From assembly GCA_965203475.1 (NCBI GenBank), contig OZ241890.1, positions 1,054,001 to 1,118,000 of the forward strand: a stretch of DNA of 64,000 nucleotides. Direction: 5' to 3'. Below the pieces are notes generated by a model, which was not told where the DNA came from, searched no databases, and worked only from the letters and a program-made list of their open reading frames with translations. Below, in pieces: positions 1-9,005 of this stretch (position 1 is the first letter of the stretch; each line of letters opens with the position of its first letter). A program made the translations under genes and the position numbers. This stretch comes from JABDMD01 sp965203475 (GTDB taxonomy: Bacteria; Pseudomonadota; Gammaproteobacteria; UBA4575).

Positions 1-512
1 GGAATAAGCTGAAGTTTTTCAAAATTGTCAGCCCATAAACCGATAATAAATCCCAATAAGCTAAACGAAATACACGTAAGTACTAAAAAGCTCACCATCC
101 AAATTGGATGCGCAATCTTTAATTCAACAAAAAAACCAGCCGTTACTAAAATAATAATGCCTATAATTAAAGATTTCGTAGCAGCTGCACCTACGTATCC
201 CATTAAAATTTCTACAAAGGAAATGGGTGCAGACAACACTTCGTAAATGGTTCCGGTAAAACGCGGAAAATAAATTCCAAACGAAGCATTTGAGACGCTT
301 TGCGTTAGTAACACTAGCATCATTAAGCCTGGGACAATGAATGCTCCATAGGATACCCCTTCAATAGTTTCGATGCGCTCTCCGATTGCAGAGCCAAATA
401 CAACAAAATACAAAATAGTAGTGATAACCGGCGCAGCAAAACTTTGCAAAATAGTGTCCCATGCCCTTAGCATTTCATATTTATAAATAGCTTTGACAGC
501 TTGAGTGTTCAT
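1..512 (-). CDS. ABC-2 type exporter permease, partial (YadH-like)
   Basis: The minus-strand reading begins at an ATG (510-512) immediately after the stop of the upstream ATPase gene and runs off the window, giving about 170 residues. Several hydrophobic spans are visible, and the ending GLWADNFEKLQLI is typical of ABC-2 permeases of the YadH/NodJ type. It should form the membrane part of an exporter with the ATPase at 513-1448; head-to-tail coupling with no gap supports one transcript. The substrate cannot be told. The C-terminus is missing only because of the window edge. Confidence 0.85.
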   Translation of the reverse strand, partial: MNTQAVKAIYKYEMLRAWDTILQSFAAPVITTILYFVVFGSAIGERIETIEGVSYGAFIVPGLMMLVLLTQSVSNASFGIYFPRFTGTIYEVLSAPISFVEILMGYVGAAATKSLIIGIIILVTAGFFVELKIAHPIWMVSFLVLTCISFSLLGFIIGLWADNFEKLQLI

Positions 513-1448
513 CTAGCTATTGGTTTCTTTAACTAAACTAATAAATATATCTTCCAAAGAACTTTGTGACGTGTGAATATCTTTTAGTTCTACATTTGAA
601 ACATCAATCGCTCTTAGCAACTCGGCAATACCTGTATTTTCACTGTACATATCATAGGTATAAGTGATTCGATTCCTTTCATTATTCAACTCAAGCTCCC
701 AGCGACTTAAGAGATCTGGTAAAACATCTAGCTTTTGGTGCAATTCGATCTCCAATTGGCGCTTACCAAGTTTGTGTTTTAAGGTTTCTTTTTCATCTAC
801 AACAATCAATTTACCGTTATTGATCACTCCTACTCGATCCGCAATGGCTTCTGCTTCTTCTATGTAATGAGTGGTTAGGATGATGGTCAAACCAGACTGA
901 CGAAGTTTCTCAACAATTTTCCACATATGTTTACGTAATTCGACATCAACACCTGCAGTAGGCTCATCCAGGAATAAAATCGTAGGCTCATGCGAAAGTG
1001 CCTTTGCAATTAACACGCGTCGTTTCATTCCCCCAGATAGCATCATAATTTCACTATCTTTTTTGTCCCACAGTGACAAATCTTTTAATAATCGTTCTAA
1101 ATAAACATAGTCTGACTTTTTCCCAAACAAACCACGACTAAAACACACGGTATTCCAAACCGTGTCAAACACTCCCAAGGTTAATTCCTGAGGCACTAAA
1201 CCAATTAAGTTACGGGTAACCCGATAGTCATTTACAATATCGTACCCATCCACTGAAACCGAACCTTCGCTTGGATTTACAATACCGCAAACAATGGAAA
1301 TTAAGGTCGTTTTTCCGGCACCATTAGGACCTAACAATGCCAGAATTTCACCCGATTGAATATCAAGGCTTACGCTGTGTAGCGCGCGATGTCCATCAGA
1401 ATAGACTTTAGAAATGTTTGAAATTGAAATTATGGTTGACATTGTCAA
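513..1448 (-). CDS. ABC exporter ATP-binding protein (YadG-like)
   Basis: This 311-residue protein carries a Walker A motif (GPNGAGKT, about residue 41), the signature LSGGMKRR, Walker B ending LDEPTAGVD and the H-loop TTHY. Length and the LVPQE and SGGMKRR motifs match the YadG group of ABC-2 exporters. It lies directly upstream of the permease at 1-512 and is probably translationally coupled to it. It would hydrolyse ATP at the inner face of the membrane to drive export of an unidentified substrate. Family assignment is firm; the exact orthologue is not. Confidence 0.9.
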   Translation of the reverse strand: MTMSTIISISNISKVYSDGHRALHSVSLDIQSGEILALLGPNGAGKTTLISIVCGIVNPSEGSVSVDGYDIVNDYRVTRNLIGLVPQELTLGVFDTVWNTVCFSRGLFGKKSDYVYLERLLKDLSLWDKKDSEIMMLSGGMKRRVLIAKALSHEPTILFLDEPTAGVDVELRKHMWKIVEKLRQSGLTIILTTHYIEEAEAIADRVGVINNGKLIVVDEKETLKHKLGKRQLEIELHQKLDVLPDLLSRWELELNNERNRITYTYDMYSENTGIAELLRAIDVSNVELKDIHTSQSSLEDIFISLVKETNS

Positions 1449-1613
1449 TTCTAAATTTTTGTAAGAATTGTAGGGTAATTCTGTTAGTTTTGTTAGAGAA
1501 ACTACATACTAATTAAATATTTAGCGAATATGATGTCTAAATGTTTATCTTTCGAAAGCTAAGTAGTCTTTTTCTCTTTAAAAAGAAAAGAAGAAAAAAG
1601 AAGCGTTACAAAT

Positions 1614-1739
1614 TTAGCCGCTAGGCAAATAAATAATCCTTAATTCTATATTTTTCCTTGTAAGTACTTGTAAGAAATACTTTGCGTACTCAGGATCTGC
1701 ATAATCTCTTATCGCAACAGAAACATCATTAGCATTCAT
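1614..1739 (-). CDS. Possible small ORF, 41 aa, unknown
   Basis: In the 347-base gap between the ABC ATPase and the next gene, one minus-strand frame is open from an ATG at 1737-1739 to a TAA at 1614-1616, and it stays open for about 10 codons upstream of that ATG. Its composition looks protein-like (for example IRDYADPEYAKYFLQ), but there is no clear ribosome-binding site and no family is recognised. It could be the 3' end of a decayed gene. The rest of 1449-1795 shows nothing else. Confidence 0.25.
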   Translation of the reverse strand: MNANDVSVAIRDYADPEYAKYFLQVLTRKNIELRIIYLPSG

Positions 1740-1795
1740 AGCTTCATTATAGTGATTTACACAAGTTTCAGAGAAATACTAATATTTTCTGTTGT

Positions 1796-2095
1796 TTAGT
1801 TTTGTGGTGGCAACATGCTTCCTAAGATAGATAATCCACTGAACACTAAAAATAATGCCCACCATGACACTAAAGCGCCTTTCGTAAACATCGGTTTTTT
1901 TCGAAAAATTGTTCGTACTAGCCAAACTAAAAAAAGAGGAATTAATACGCTTGTAACCGCACGACCAAAAATAAATCCCCAGCTATAAGCTATTTCTCCT
2001 TCATAATTTACAAATATAGGGGCCATAAGATATGTAAGCAAAATACTTACTAAAAAAATTAAGCCAGTATTGATATGTATTGTTTTATTAGACAT
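1796..2095 (-). CDS. Small membrane protein, unknown
   Basis: A 99-residue protein with three likely membrane-spanning segments (about residues 11-29, 42-62 and 75-95), a positively charged RTIFRKK loop, and no recognised domain. It is on the same strand as a row of other small membrane proteins (2163-2902) but is separated from them by about 70 bases, so it may have its own transcript. No function is proposed. Confidence 0.6.
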   Translation of the reverse strand: MSNKTIHINTGLIFLVSILLTYLMAPIFVNYEGEIAYSWGFIFGRAVTSVLIPLFLVWLVRTIFRKKPMFTKGALVSWWALFLVFSGLSILGSMLPPQN

Positions 2096-2162
2096 ATTCC
2101 CTTAATTATATCTCCTTTCTACTAGTTATTGAGCACAGGGACAATACCGGACATATTAAATA

Positions 2163-2513
2163 TCACAGTCTCACCCCAAGCTGATTCAATAAAACAATCA
2201 TCAAGCCATAACATACCACTGTTATGCCAAGTGCTAATGTCATACTCAAATAAAAGTTTAGCCCTTGTTTTAATAACAAAGGTAATGAGACAAATAATGC
2301 GAGTGATGGTAAAACCAGCCAGAATATATTTGTCGCTAAAGAAGATACTTTAGTTACATCTTTTGTATCTATATATAACCAAAGTATTGCCAATACAGAA
2401 ACAATAGGAATCGAAGCTAACAGACCACCGTAAAATGAGCTGCGTTTTGCAATTTCTGAAATTGCAATAATCAAAATCGTAGTAATGATTATTTTAAAAA
2501 TGTAGTAAGCCAT
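2163..2513 (-). CDS. DUF3147 family membrane protein
   Basis: This 116-residue, very hydrophobic protein contains the family-like stretch SEIAKRSSFYGGLLASIP near residue 19 and IFWLVLPSLALF in the middle, which match the DUF3147 pattern. Four membrane segments are apparent. The gene ends its neighbour's run: the gene at 2516-2902 stops two bases before this start, so the two are probably co-transcribed. The role of the family is unknown. Confidence 0.75.
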   Translation of the reverse strand: MAYYIFKIIITTILIIAISEIAKRSSFYGGLLASIPIVSVLAILWLYIDTKDVTKVSSLATNIFWLVLPSLALFVSLPLLLKQGLNFYLSMTLALGITVVCYGLMIVLLNQLGVRL

Positions 2514-2515
2514 GA

Positions 2516-2902
2516 TTATTTATACGTGTTCCATTTCATCCCCGAAATAGAAACAAAAATAATAGCAACGCTGAATCCATACAAAGCACCTAACATCACC
2601 GTCTTTGCATAAAAGAACATATTAGGTCCCATGGTGTATCCAAAAAATAGTCTGAAAATAGAAAACACAATAGCGCCTGCAATTGTGCCAAATAATAGCA
2701 ACCTAGATGCTGATAACTTATTCGAATTACGTAACCAATAATATATCGGCAATCCAATTAGATAGGAGCCCATAAAACTCATGGTTAAGATGAGTGCGGC
2801 TGCTAATATGTTGTAGCTCCTATTACCATCCAGCCCAAATAAAATAATGACAACAACGGCAGGCAATACAGGTGCAATAGTTGCAGCGATTATTGTCTTC
2901 AC
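2516..2902 (-). CDS. Membrane protein, unknown
   Basis: A 128-residue protein with four predicted membrane helices separated by short loops (for example the loop RNSNKLSASR near residue 60). No family is recognised. It is placed two bases upstream of the DUF3147 gene in the same direction, and 37 bases downstream of the MFS transporter gene, so all three may form one operon. Confidence 0.6.
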   Translation of the reverse strand: MKTIIAATIAPVLPAVVVIILFGLDGNRSYNILAAALILTMSFMGSYLIGLPIYYWLRNSNKLSASRLLLFGTIAGAIVFSIFRLFFGYTMGPNMFFYAKTVMLGALYGFSVAIIFVSISGMKWNTYK

Positions 2903-2939
2903 AAGTAAACGACTAAACTAATAATAAGATTAATTTGTT

Positions 2940-4202
2940 TCACAATCTCTTTACATGTCGCATTAATAGCATGCTTGAAACTAATCCTATACATGCAAAA
3001 AAAGCTAAAAATGCAAAAAAGTGCTGATGTCCTGCCAAACCTGGTGAACCCTCAATGAATAATCCCGCCACAAATAATACAAATACATCTGGCAAAAAGC
3101 CAATTACAGAGACTACACCCACCGCTGTGCCTGTCATGGAATATGATACTTTTGTATTTTCAAAAACTGCGAAATACAATCCTCGTAAGCCAAAAATTGC
3201 AATACAGGTTAGCACTGCATTCAACATTAATACCCAGGCTAGCGTTATATCTGGAGTAACAAATGCAAAATGAAGATCTGCCAACAATAATATCAAGAAA
3301 CAAATCGAAAGCATTTTTACTACATCAAATCGATCAGCAAGAATTCCAATCGTCAAAGCTGCAATTGGACGTACCCAAGACCCCAAAGTAATTAACATAG
3401 CGGCTTCCATTTCATCGTATCCATATACATCAACTGCATATAACGAAAAATTATCGAACCCTTTAAACCCTACATATGCAGATAACACGATCAGTGATTG
3501 CAACCAAACACTTTGTAATAAGCATGTTTTTTTGATATTCGAAAATATGTTTGTCCAAGTTTTTATATGAGCTGATTGAAAAGTATCTTTAGAATGAGCA
3601 CTAAACACAATCCAGATATATGCTCCTACAAAGGCTGTACTAAACGAGTAGCCCAAGATCACTATTCGAAACACATTCTGTTTTTCTTCAAATGATGCTG
3701 AATCATAACCCAGCGGAAATAGAACTTGAAAAAGTAATACTCCAAGGGATGCTAGTATTACTGCTAATAACCCACGACCACCTTCAAGCAATCCAAATGC
3801 TAGCCCTTGTGAATTTTTATCGCCCCACTCTCGAGTCGTTCTTATTAAGGCTCCCCAAAATAATAAAATGGTTGAAATTCCAAAAAACCCAAACAAAAAG
3901 CATGACTGAAAATAATTTGGAAAGGTGGCCATATAAAGCCCGCCTAATGCGGTGACCCATAAAGCAAATGACATTAGTTTATAGGCAGAGAATCGATCAG
4001 CGAGCACACCACCTGGGAAATAAGCTAGCATGGCTACAATGCCATAAATACCCTGTGCTGCTCCCAATTGTGTTGGTGTAAGGTTGAATAGTTCTAACAT
4101 TATGGGCCTGAAAAAACGCGCCAAATGAAATGGCAAAGCAAAAATAGCCTCGCCTGCCATGATTAAACCAATAATTAATAGAATTTTATTTTTTAAAAGC
4201 AA
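2940..4202 (-). CDS. MFS transporter
   Basis: A 420-residue protein with about 12 hydrophobic segments and the loop GGVLADRFSAYK after helix 2, plus a similar GILADRFDVVK in the second half. Both are typical of the major facilitator superfamily and of its internal duplication. It is likely an inner-membrane secondary transporter; the substrate is unknown. It is 16 bases downstream of chrA on the same strand, so it may be expressed with it. Confidence 0.85.
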   Translation of the reverse strand: MLLKNKILLIIGLIMAGEAIFALPFHLARFFRPIMLELFNLTPTQLGAAQGIYGIVAMLAYFPGGVLADRFSAYKLMSFALWVTALGGLYMATFPNYFQSCFLFGFFGISTILLFWGALIRTTREWGDKNSQGLAFGLLEGGRGLLAVILASLGVLLFQVLFPLGYDSASFEEKQNVFRIVILGYSFSTAFVGAYIWIVFSAHSKDTFQSAHIKTWTNIFSNIKKTCLLQSVWLQSLIVLSAYVGFKGFDNFSLYAVDVYGYDEMEAAMLITLGSWVRPIAALTIGILADRFDVVKMLSICFLILLLADLHFAFVTPDITLAWVLMLNAVLTCIAIFGLRGLYFAVFENTKVSYSMTGTAVGVVSVIGFLPDVFVLFVAGLFIEGSPGLAGHQHFFAFLAFFACIGLVSSMLLMRHVKRL

Positions 4203-4218
4203 TTTGAATTTTTTGCTT

Positions 4219-5547
4219 TTAATGATTTATACCAAAAAAGGTAATCATCCAACCAACGAATGCGCAAACTAATATTAATTTCACAATATCTAATTTAACT
4301 TTATAAAGTAGTGTAAATGCAACAATACCTATTAATAACGACAACCAATCAAAGGAGCCATCTAGTCCATTTGGAAATAAAACATGGTACGCAAAAAAGA
4401 CCGCTAGATTCACAACAACACCCACTACTGCTGCCGTAATTCCTAATAACGGTGCAGTGAATTGCACATCATGTCGCGTAGCCTCAATAGCCGGGCCTCC
4501 AATAAAAATAAATAAAAAAGAGGGTAAAAAGGTAAAAAATGTAGCAACACAAGCGGCAGCAATTCCAGCCAGAGGTAACAGTTCAGGACCAAAAATTTCT
4601 TTTGTCCAGCCACCAACAAAACCGACAAATGTTACAACCATAATTAAGGGCCCTGGTGTTGTTTCACCCAATGCCAAGCCATCAATCATTTGTGTCGCGG
4701 TTAACCATTGAAATTGGTCCACACCACCTTGATAGACATACGGCAACACAGCATAAGCACCACCAAATGTTACTAATGCGGCTTTGCTAAAAAATACCCC
4801 CATCTGTGTTAGCGTGTTATCCCATCCAAATTGATAAAACAATAGAATCATTACACCTAGCCAAATTGCAATGCCAACTGTTACAAAAGTAATTAAACGT
4901 GCCCAACTAAAACGCGCATAATTAGGCACAGGTGTGTGATCATCAATAATTGCAGGTCCGTACGAATCATGCTCTTCAGCAGTATGCAAACTTCCTGAAA
5001 AATATTTTGGCGCAACGCGGGAACCAATAATCCCCAGAATACCGGCACCGATTACAATTAAAGGGAACGGTACATTAAAAAAGAAAATGGCAATGAAGGC
5101 GAGTAATGCAATGGCACGTAGTACATTATTTATCAGTGCGCGTGAGCCAATTCGATAAGCGGCAAACAAGACTATTGCAGTGACTGCAGGTTTTACTCCA
5201 TATAAAACACCACTAACCACTTCAGTATTGCCATATACTAAATAAATCCAAGTTAGTGCTATAAGAATAAACAAGGAAGGCAGTACAAATAATATTCCTG
5301 CTATGAGTCCCCCTTTTACCCCGTGCAATAACCACCCGATATATGTTGCAAGTTGTTGTGCCTCGGGCCCGGGTAGCACCATGGTGTAATTTAGCGCGTG
5401 TAAAAAACGATGTTCTGAAATCCAACGACGTCGCTCCACCAGCTCCTGGTGCATCATGCTGATTTGTCCTGCAGGACCACCGAAACTAATGAAACCTAGC
5501 TTTAACCAATAACGAAAAGCATCGAACGTACTAACTTGTTGCTGCAT
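4219..5547 (-). CDS. chrA: Chromate efflux transporter ChrA
   Basis: The 442-residue protein shows the two-half ChrA arrangement: the N-terminal half has LGFISFGGPAGQISMMH and MVLPGPEAQQLATYIGW; the second half repeats the pattern with ALVTFGGAYAVLPYV and LALGETTPGPLIMV. These are the hallmark motifs of the CHR family of long-chain chromate/anion exporters. It leads the minus-strand run that continues into the MFS gene. Some family members have roles other than chromate resistance, so the substrate is inferred only. Confidence 0.9.
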   Translation of the reverse strand: MQQQVSTFDAFRYWLKLGFISFGGPAGQISMMHQELVERRRWISEHRFLHALNYTMVLPGPEAQQLATYIGWLLHGVKGGLIAGILFVLPSLFILIALTWIYLVYGNTEVVSGVLYGVKPAVTAIVLFAAYRIGSRALINNVLRAIALLAFIAIFFFNVPFPLIVIGAGILGIIGSRVAPKYFSGSLHTAEEHDSYGPAIIDDHTPVPNYARFSWARLITFVTVGIAIWLGVMILLFYQFGWDNTLTQMGVFFSKAALVTFGGAYAVLPYVYQGGVDQFQWLTATQMIDGLALGETTPGPLIMVVTFVGFVGGWTKEIFGPELLPLAGIAAACVATFFTFLPSFLFIFIGGPAIEATRHDVQFTAPLLGITAAVVGVVVNLAVFFAYHVLFPNGLDGSFDWLSLLIGIVAFTLLYKVKLDIVKLILVCAFVGWMITFFGINH

Positions 5548-5775
5548 AAATTAGGAAATTTTTTGCAGTTAAATCGTAAGGTATGCCACTTGTCTTTATA
5601 ACTTCACATTCTGTCATTGTTTTTATATGCGTATAAATTATATTTGAATAAAGTGAAATTACTTGTTGGGAGTAATACGCTTCGTAAAGGATAACTAATT
5701 TTTTACAAATGGACTTGGGTGCGTAATACCTCTAACCAAATTTATATTTACTGTTTGAAATTTGGGGAGGGCTTT

Positions 5776-6321
5776 ATGCAAAACCTTATCGACGAAATTC
5801 GTAACGATCATATCATATTAAGTAAGATCCTGGATCTTCTTGACGAGCAACTCGACATCATTCACCAAGGTAAATCGGTTGATTATCATCTACTGCAAGA
5901 CGCCATTACATTTTTAGAAAATTTTCCTGAAAATGTTTTAGAGCCTAAAGAAAATGCTATTTTAAAATCCTCTGCAGATAAATTTAAATTTGTAGGTTTG
6001 AATAGTGAAATTTTAAAACTGCGCAGTGAAAATCATGAATTAAAAGCACTAGCACAATCTTTGCGTGAATATATTAGTGCGGCCTTAGAAGATATTATGT
6101 TTGAGAAAGAGCCATTTGAGCAAAAACTTGAAACATGTATACAACGTCAACGCGAGCATATTGATACGGAAGAGCTAACAATATTACCCCTTCTGAAAAA
6201 AATGATTACTGAAGAGCAATTAGATGAGTTAAGCACAGGCTTTAAATCACAAAAAGAGTATGAGAAATACCAAAGAAATTTGGATCAATGCGAAAAATTG
6301 TATGAGCAGCTTAATGATTAA
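5776..6321 (+). CDS. Hemerythrin-like (HHE) domain protein with altered ligands
   Basis: The frame is open from 5719, but the ATG at 5776 is preceded by GGGGAGGG at a good distance, so I take it as the start (181 aa). The helical protein resembles cytoplasmic HHE hemerythrins: an early NDH, a LEPKENAIL segment, ENHELKALAQSL, then REHIDTEELTILPLL. In the third segment the His usually found in HHPKE is replaced (VLEPKEN), while the Glu and the other His residues remain. It may bind a di-iron centre weakly or be a structural relative. The rest of 5548-5775 holds no gene. Confidence 0.7.
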   Translation: MQNLIDEIRNDHIILSKILDLLDEQLDIIHQGKSVDYHLLQDAITFLENFPENVLEPKENAILKSSADKFKFVGLNSEILKLRSENHELKALAQSLREYISAALEDIMFEKEPFEQKLETCIQRQREHIDTEELTILPLLKKMITEEQLDELSTGFKSQKEYEKYQRNLDQCEKLYEQLND

Positions 6322-6327
6322 TTACGT

Positions 6328-7707
6328 TTAGCCTTTTGCTATAGCTAGCATTTCTTCTCGACGTATAATTTTTTCACGAGGTTTACCTTTAGGTTCACCA
6401 GCAGCTACTTCAGCATCATCAATTTTTTGCCATTGGGAATAATTAATATGCTGTACACCATTTGCATCTAAAATCTTGTACAAGCCTTCTCTGCCTGGCT
6501 TGTCTACATCTAGTTTATTAATATCTTCTAGCAACATATCCACCGATTCCACCGCACATGCGCGGTTGGTACCAATAATTCCAGAGGGCCCTCGTTTAAT
6601 CCAGCCTGCGGTATACAAGCCTGGTACCACATCACCACCATGTTCTGTTGTGATACGTCCATTTACATTGGGTATCGTGCCCCAACGCTCATAGAATGGC
6701 ACACCTTCAATCGGCACTCCGTTATATCCAATGCTGCGGAACAATATTCCACATTCGATCTCCATAGTTTCACCTGTACCTTTAGCCGATTGTTTAAATG
6801 GCTCGCCCGATAATTCGTTAATTTCTAACACTACTTTTTCAAGCCGCCCTTCTCCATCTAATCTAACAGGACTTTTCAAGAATGTAGAAATACAAGTCCT
6901 TGGCTTTCCAGTATCTTCTGATTCGGCAAACTTTTGAAAGATTTCTACATTTTTTTTATTACCGCGCCCTTCTTTGGCATCCAGTTCTTGTTGACTGGTT
7001 TCATTCAATTCAAGCTCTTTCGGGTCTATATATGGTCTGCAATTTTCAATTTCTAAAAATTCTTTTAGCTCTTTAGAGGCAAACTTGGCTTGCGCTGGAC
7101 CACGACGACCTACCACATAAATAGTCTTAACTTTACTTTCTGCTAGCGCATCTAATGCATGTTGTGAAATATCGGTATGTTTTAGCTCGTCTACTGACTT
7201 TGCCAAGATACGTGAAACATCAGCTGCAACATTACCTTGCCCAATAACTACGGCCGTTTCATGTGAAAGGTCAAATGTACGCTCACGGTAATCTGGATGT
7301 CCGTTATACCAACCTACAAATTCTGTTGCAGTATAACTACCTGGTAAATCTTCTCCAGGAATGCCTAGTTTACGATCTGTTTCTGCGCCACAGGTATATA
7401 TAACCGCATGGTGTGTTTGTTGTAGTTCTTCCGCCTTTATATCTTTACCAACCGTTACATTGCCTACAAAATTAAACTCTGGATTTTCTGCGATCTTTTT
7501 ATAAACCTGTATAGCTTGTTTAAGTTTAGGATGATCAGGCGCTACTCCGCTTCGCACTAAGCCAAAAGGTGCAGGTAATCTTTCAATTAGGTCTATTTCA
7601 ACCGTTCTGTCTGATTTGATCAGTGCCTCCGTCGCATAAAATCCACTAGGACCACTACCAACAATTGCAACCTTTAGTGGATTTGATTCTGTTCCTAAAC
7701 TACTCAT
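6328..7707 (-). CDS. fprA: Ferredoxin--NADP+ reductase, adrenodoxin-reductase type
   Basis: This 459-residue flavoprotein has an FAD-binding motif GSGPSGFYATEAL near the N-terminus, the segment ERLPAPFGLVRSGVAPDHP typical of adrenodoxin reductase/FprA proteins, and an NADP-binding GQGNVAADVSRIL around residue 155. The C-terminal GWIKRGPSGIIGTNR is also diagnostic. It should pass electrons between ferredoxin and NADP(H) in the cytoplasm. It is the last gene of a minus-strand run that starts with fwdD, directly after a ferredoxin gene (81 bases away), so its partner is probably that ferredoxin, and through it the formylmethanofuran dehydrogenase. Confidence 0.92.
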   Translation of the reverse strand: MSSLGTESNPLKVAIVGSGPSGFYATEALIKSDRTVEIDLIERLPAPFGLVRSGVAPDHPKLKQAIQVYKKIAENPEFNFVGNVTVGKDIKAEELQQTHHAVIYTCGAETDRKLGIPGEDLPGSYTATEFVGWYNGHPDYRERTFDLSHETAVVIGQGNVAADVSRILAKSVDELKHTDISQHALDALAESKVKTIYVVGRRGPAQAKFASKELKEFLEIENCRPYIDPKELELNETSQQELDAKEGRGNKKNVEIFQKFAESEDTGKPRTCISTFLKSPVRLDGEGRLEKVVLEINELSGEPFKQSAKGTGETMEIECGILFRSIGYNGVPIEGVPFYERWGTIPNVNGRITTEHGGDVVPGLYTAGWIKRGPSGIIGTNRACAVESVDMLLEDINKLDVDKPGREGLYKILDANGVQHINYSQWQKIDDAEVAAGEPKGKPREKIIRREEMLAIAKG

Positions 7708-7788
7708 TCTATCTTCCTCTTATTATTTATGAGCATTTAGAAATAATTTTTTAACGAAGTATCAAATAAAATCAGCGCTTCATTGCAA

Positions 7789-8094
7789 CTAGAAACCTAG
7801 TTCAGATTTACGATCTTCAGCTCCAGGCAGTGGATCCATTTGTTCTTCAATTAATGGCAGATCTGGGGCTCTTTCAGCATTAATCTCTACCCAGCCTTCT
7901 TGACCATCCGGAATATCATCTTCTTCATAAATGGCTTCTACCGGACATTCTGGAATGCAGGCACTACAATCGATACATACATCTGGATCGATATATAGCA
8001 TCTCATCATCATAATGAAAGCACGCAACAGGACAAACAGATACGCAATCTGTAAATCGGCAGCCTTTGCAATTCTCGGTTACAACTGTAGTCAT
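7789..8094 (-). CDS. fdxA: 7Fe-type ferredoxin (FdxA/FdI family)
   Basis: The 101-residue protein has two cysteine clusters: ENCKGCRFTDCVSVCPV at residues 7-23 and DVCIDCSACIPECPVEA further on, followed by a long acidic tail ending DPLPGAEDRKSELGF. This layout matches the Azotobacter FdI type with one [3Fe-4S] and one [4Fe-4S] cluster. It lies between fwdC and the ferredoxin:NADP reductase in the same direction. I infer that it accepts or supplies electrons for the formylmethanofuran dehydrogenase encoded upstream, replacing the polyferredoxin subunits used in archaea. Confidence 0.9.
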   Translation of the reverse strand: MTTVVTENCKGCRFTDCVSVCPVACFHYDDEMLYIDPDVCIDCSACIPECPVEAIYEEDDIPDGQEGWVEINAERAPDLPLIEEQMDPLPGAEDRKSELGF

Positions 8095-8162
8095 GTTCTC
8101 TCTCCTATACTCCTAAAGAATGTTGACTATTTATTTTGAGATTAATGAGCCGTGAAAAAATA

Positions 8163-8984
8163 CTAGCGTTCAAAAAGTAGTACCTCACCACGGTTTAATT
8201 CAATCCCGTCTCCGCAATAGCGTTTGAATTTTCCGTTCATATGTTGCTCCTGAATTTTTCTGGAAAATCCAAGGCGTTGCAATTTGCTAAAATATAAACG
8301 CAAAAATAATGGATGATATGTACACGAATATTCAAAACTAGGCAATATAGCAGCACTTTTATTCAAACTTGCAATCGTGCCACGTTTCATTCCGGCTCCA
8401 GTACGAATTCCTAATTCACCTAGAACAATGATAGTACCTGCCAGCATATTTACTCCTGTGAAATCACCAGCATTTCCGCCTATCGCTATAAATCCTCGCC
8501 GCATGGCATGCCCAACTTCATTTTTTGCATTGCCATGAATAAAAATTTCTCCGCCTTGAATACCTGATGCTTGTCCTCTAAATGCGCTTCCCACCATGTG
8601 GCCTGCATTTTTCTTTATCGTTATGCAACCGCCCGACATTTCAGGCCCTACCCAATCACCGGCATTTCCATTTACTAAAATGTCACCGCCGGACATGCCA
8701 ATTCCTAAATGCATGCCAACATTTCCATCAACCACTATTTTACCTGCTGACATCCCGCAACCGATCATTTTCACATTGCTTACATCACCTTCGATATGAA
8801 TTTCTGAAGCACCTTTGCCAGTGACTTTAAAGAAGTCTCCTAATTTCGCTTTAACATTGCCGTGCATAACATCCAAATGCTCAATCCCGGATTGAGACAA
8901 ATTTGCAAAGCTTGATGGATTAATGACTTCAGCCTCTAGCGGTACATCTGGAGTGCTATGTACATTTAATAGTGTTATAGACAT
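8163..8984 (-). CDS. fwdC: Formylmethanofuran dehydrogenase subunit C (FwdC)
   Basis: The 273-residue protein is built of repeated GxGxSGG/GNAGxxxG units (for example GCGMSAGKIVVDGNVG and GPEMSGGCITIKKNAG), the beta-helix pattern shared by FwdC/FhcC and the glutamate synthase C-terminal domain. In archaeal Fwd and bacterial Fhc this subunit holds the complex together. It follows ftr by 21 bases and precedes the ferredoxin gene. A second copy is at 25706-26530; this copy sits in the operon whose B subunit keeps the metal ligand, so I name it fwdC rather than fhcC. Confidence 0.9.
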   Translation of the reverse strand: MSITLLNVHSTPDVPLEAEVINPSSFANLSQSGIEHLDVMHGNVKAKLGDFFKVTGKGASEIHIEGDVSNVKMIGCGMSAGKIVVDGNVGMHLGIGMSGGDILVNGNAGDWVGPEMSGGCITIKKNAGHMVGSAFRGQASGIQGGEIFIHGNAKNEVGHAMRRGFIAIGGNAGDFTGVNMLAGTIIVLGELGIRTGAGMKRGTIASLNKSAAILPSFEYSCTYHPLFLRLYFSKLQRLGFSRKIQEQHMNGKFKRYCGDGIELNRGEVLLFER

Positions 8985-9005
8985 TCGCGTGTTTATTTAT
9001 AATTC

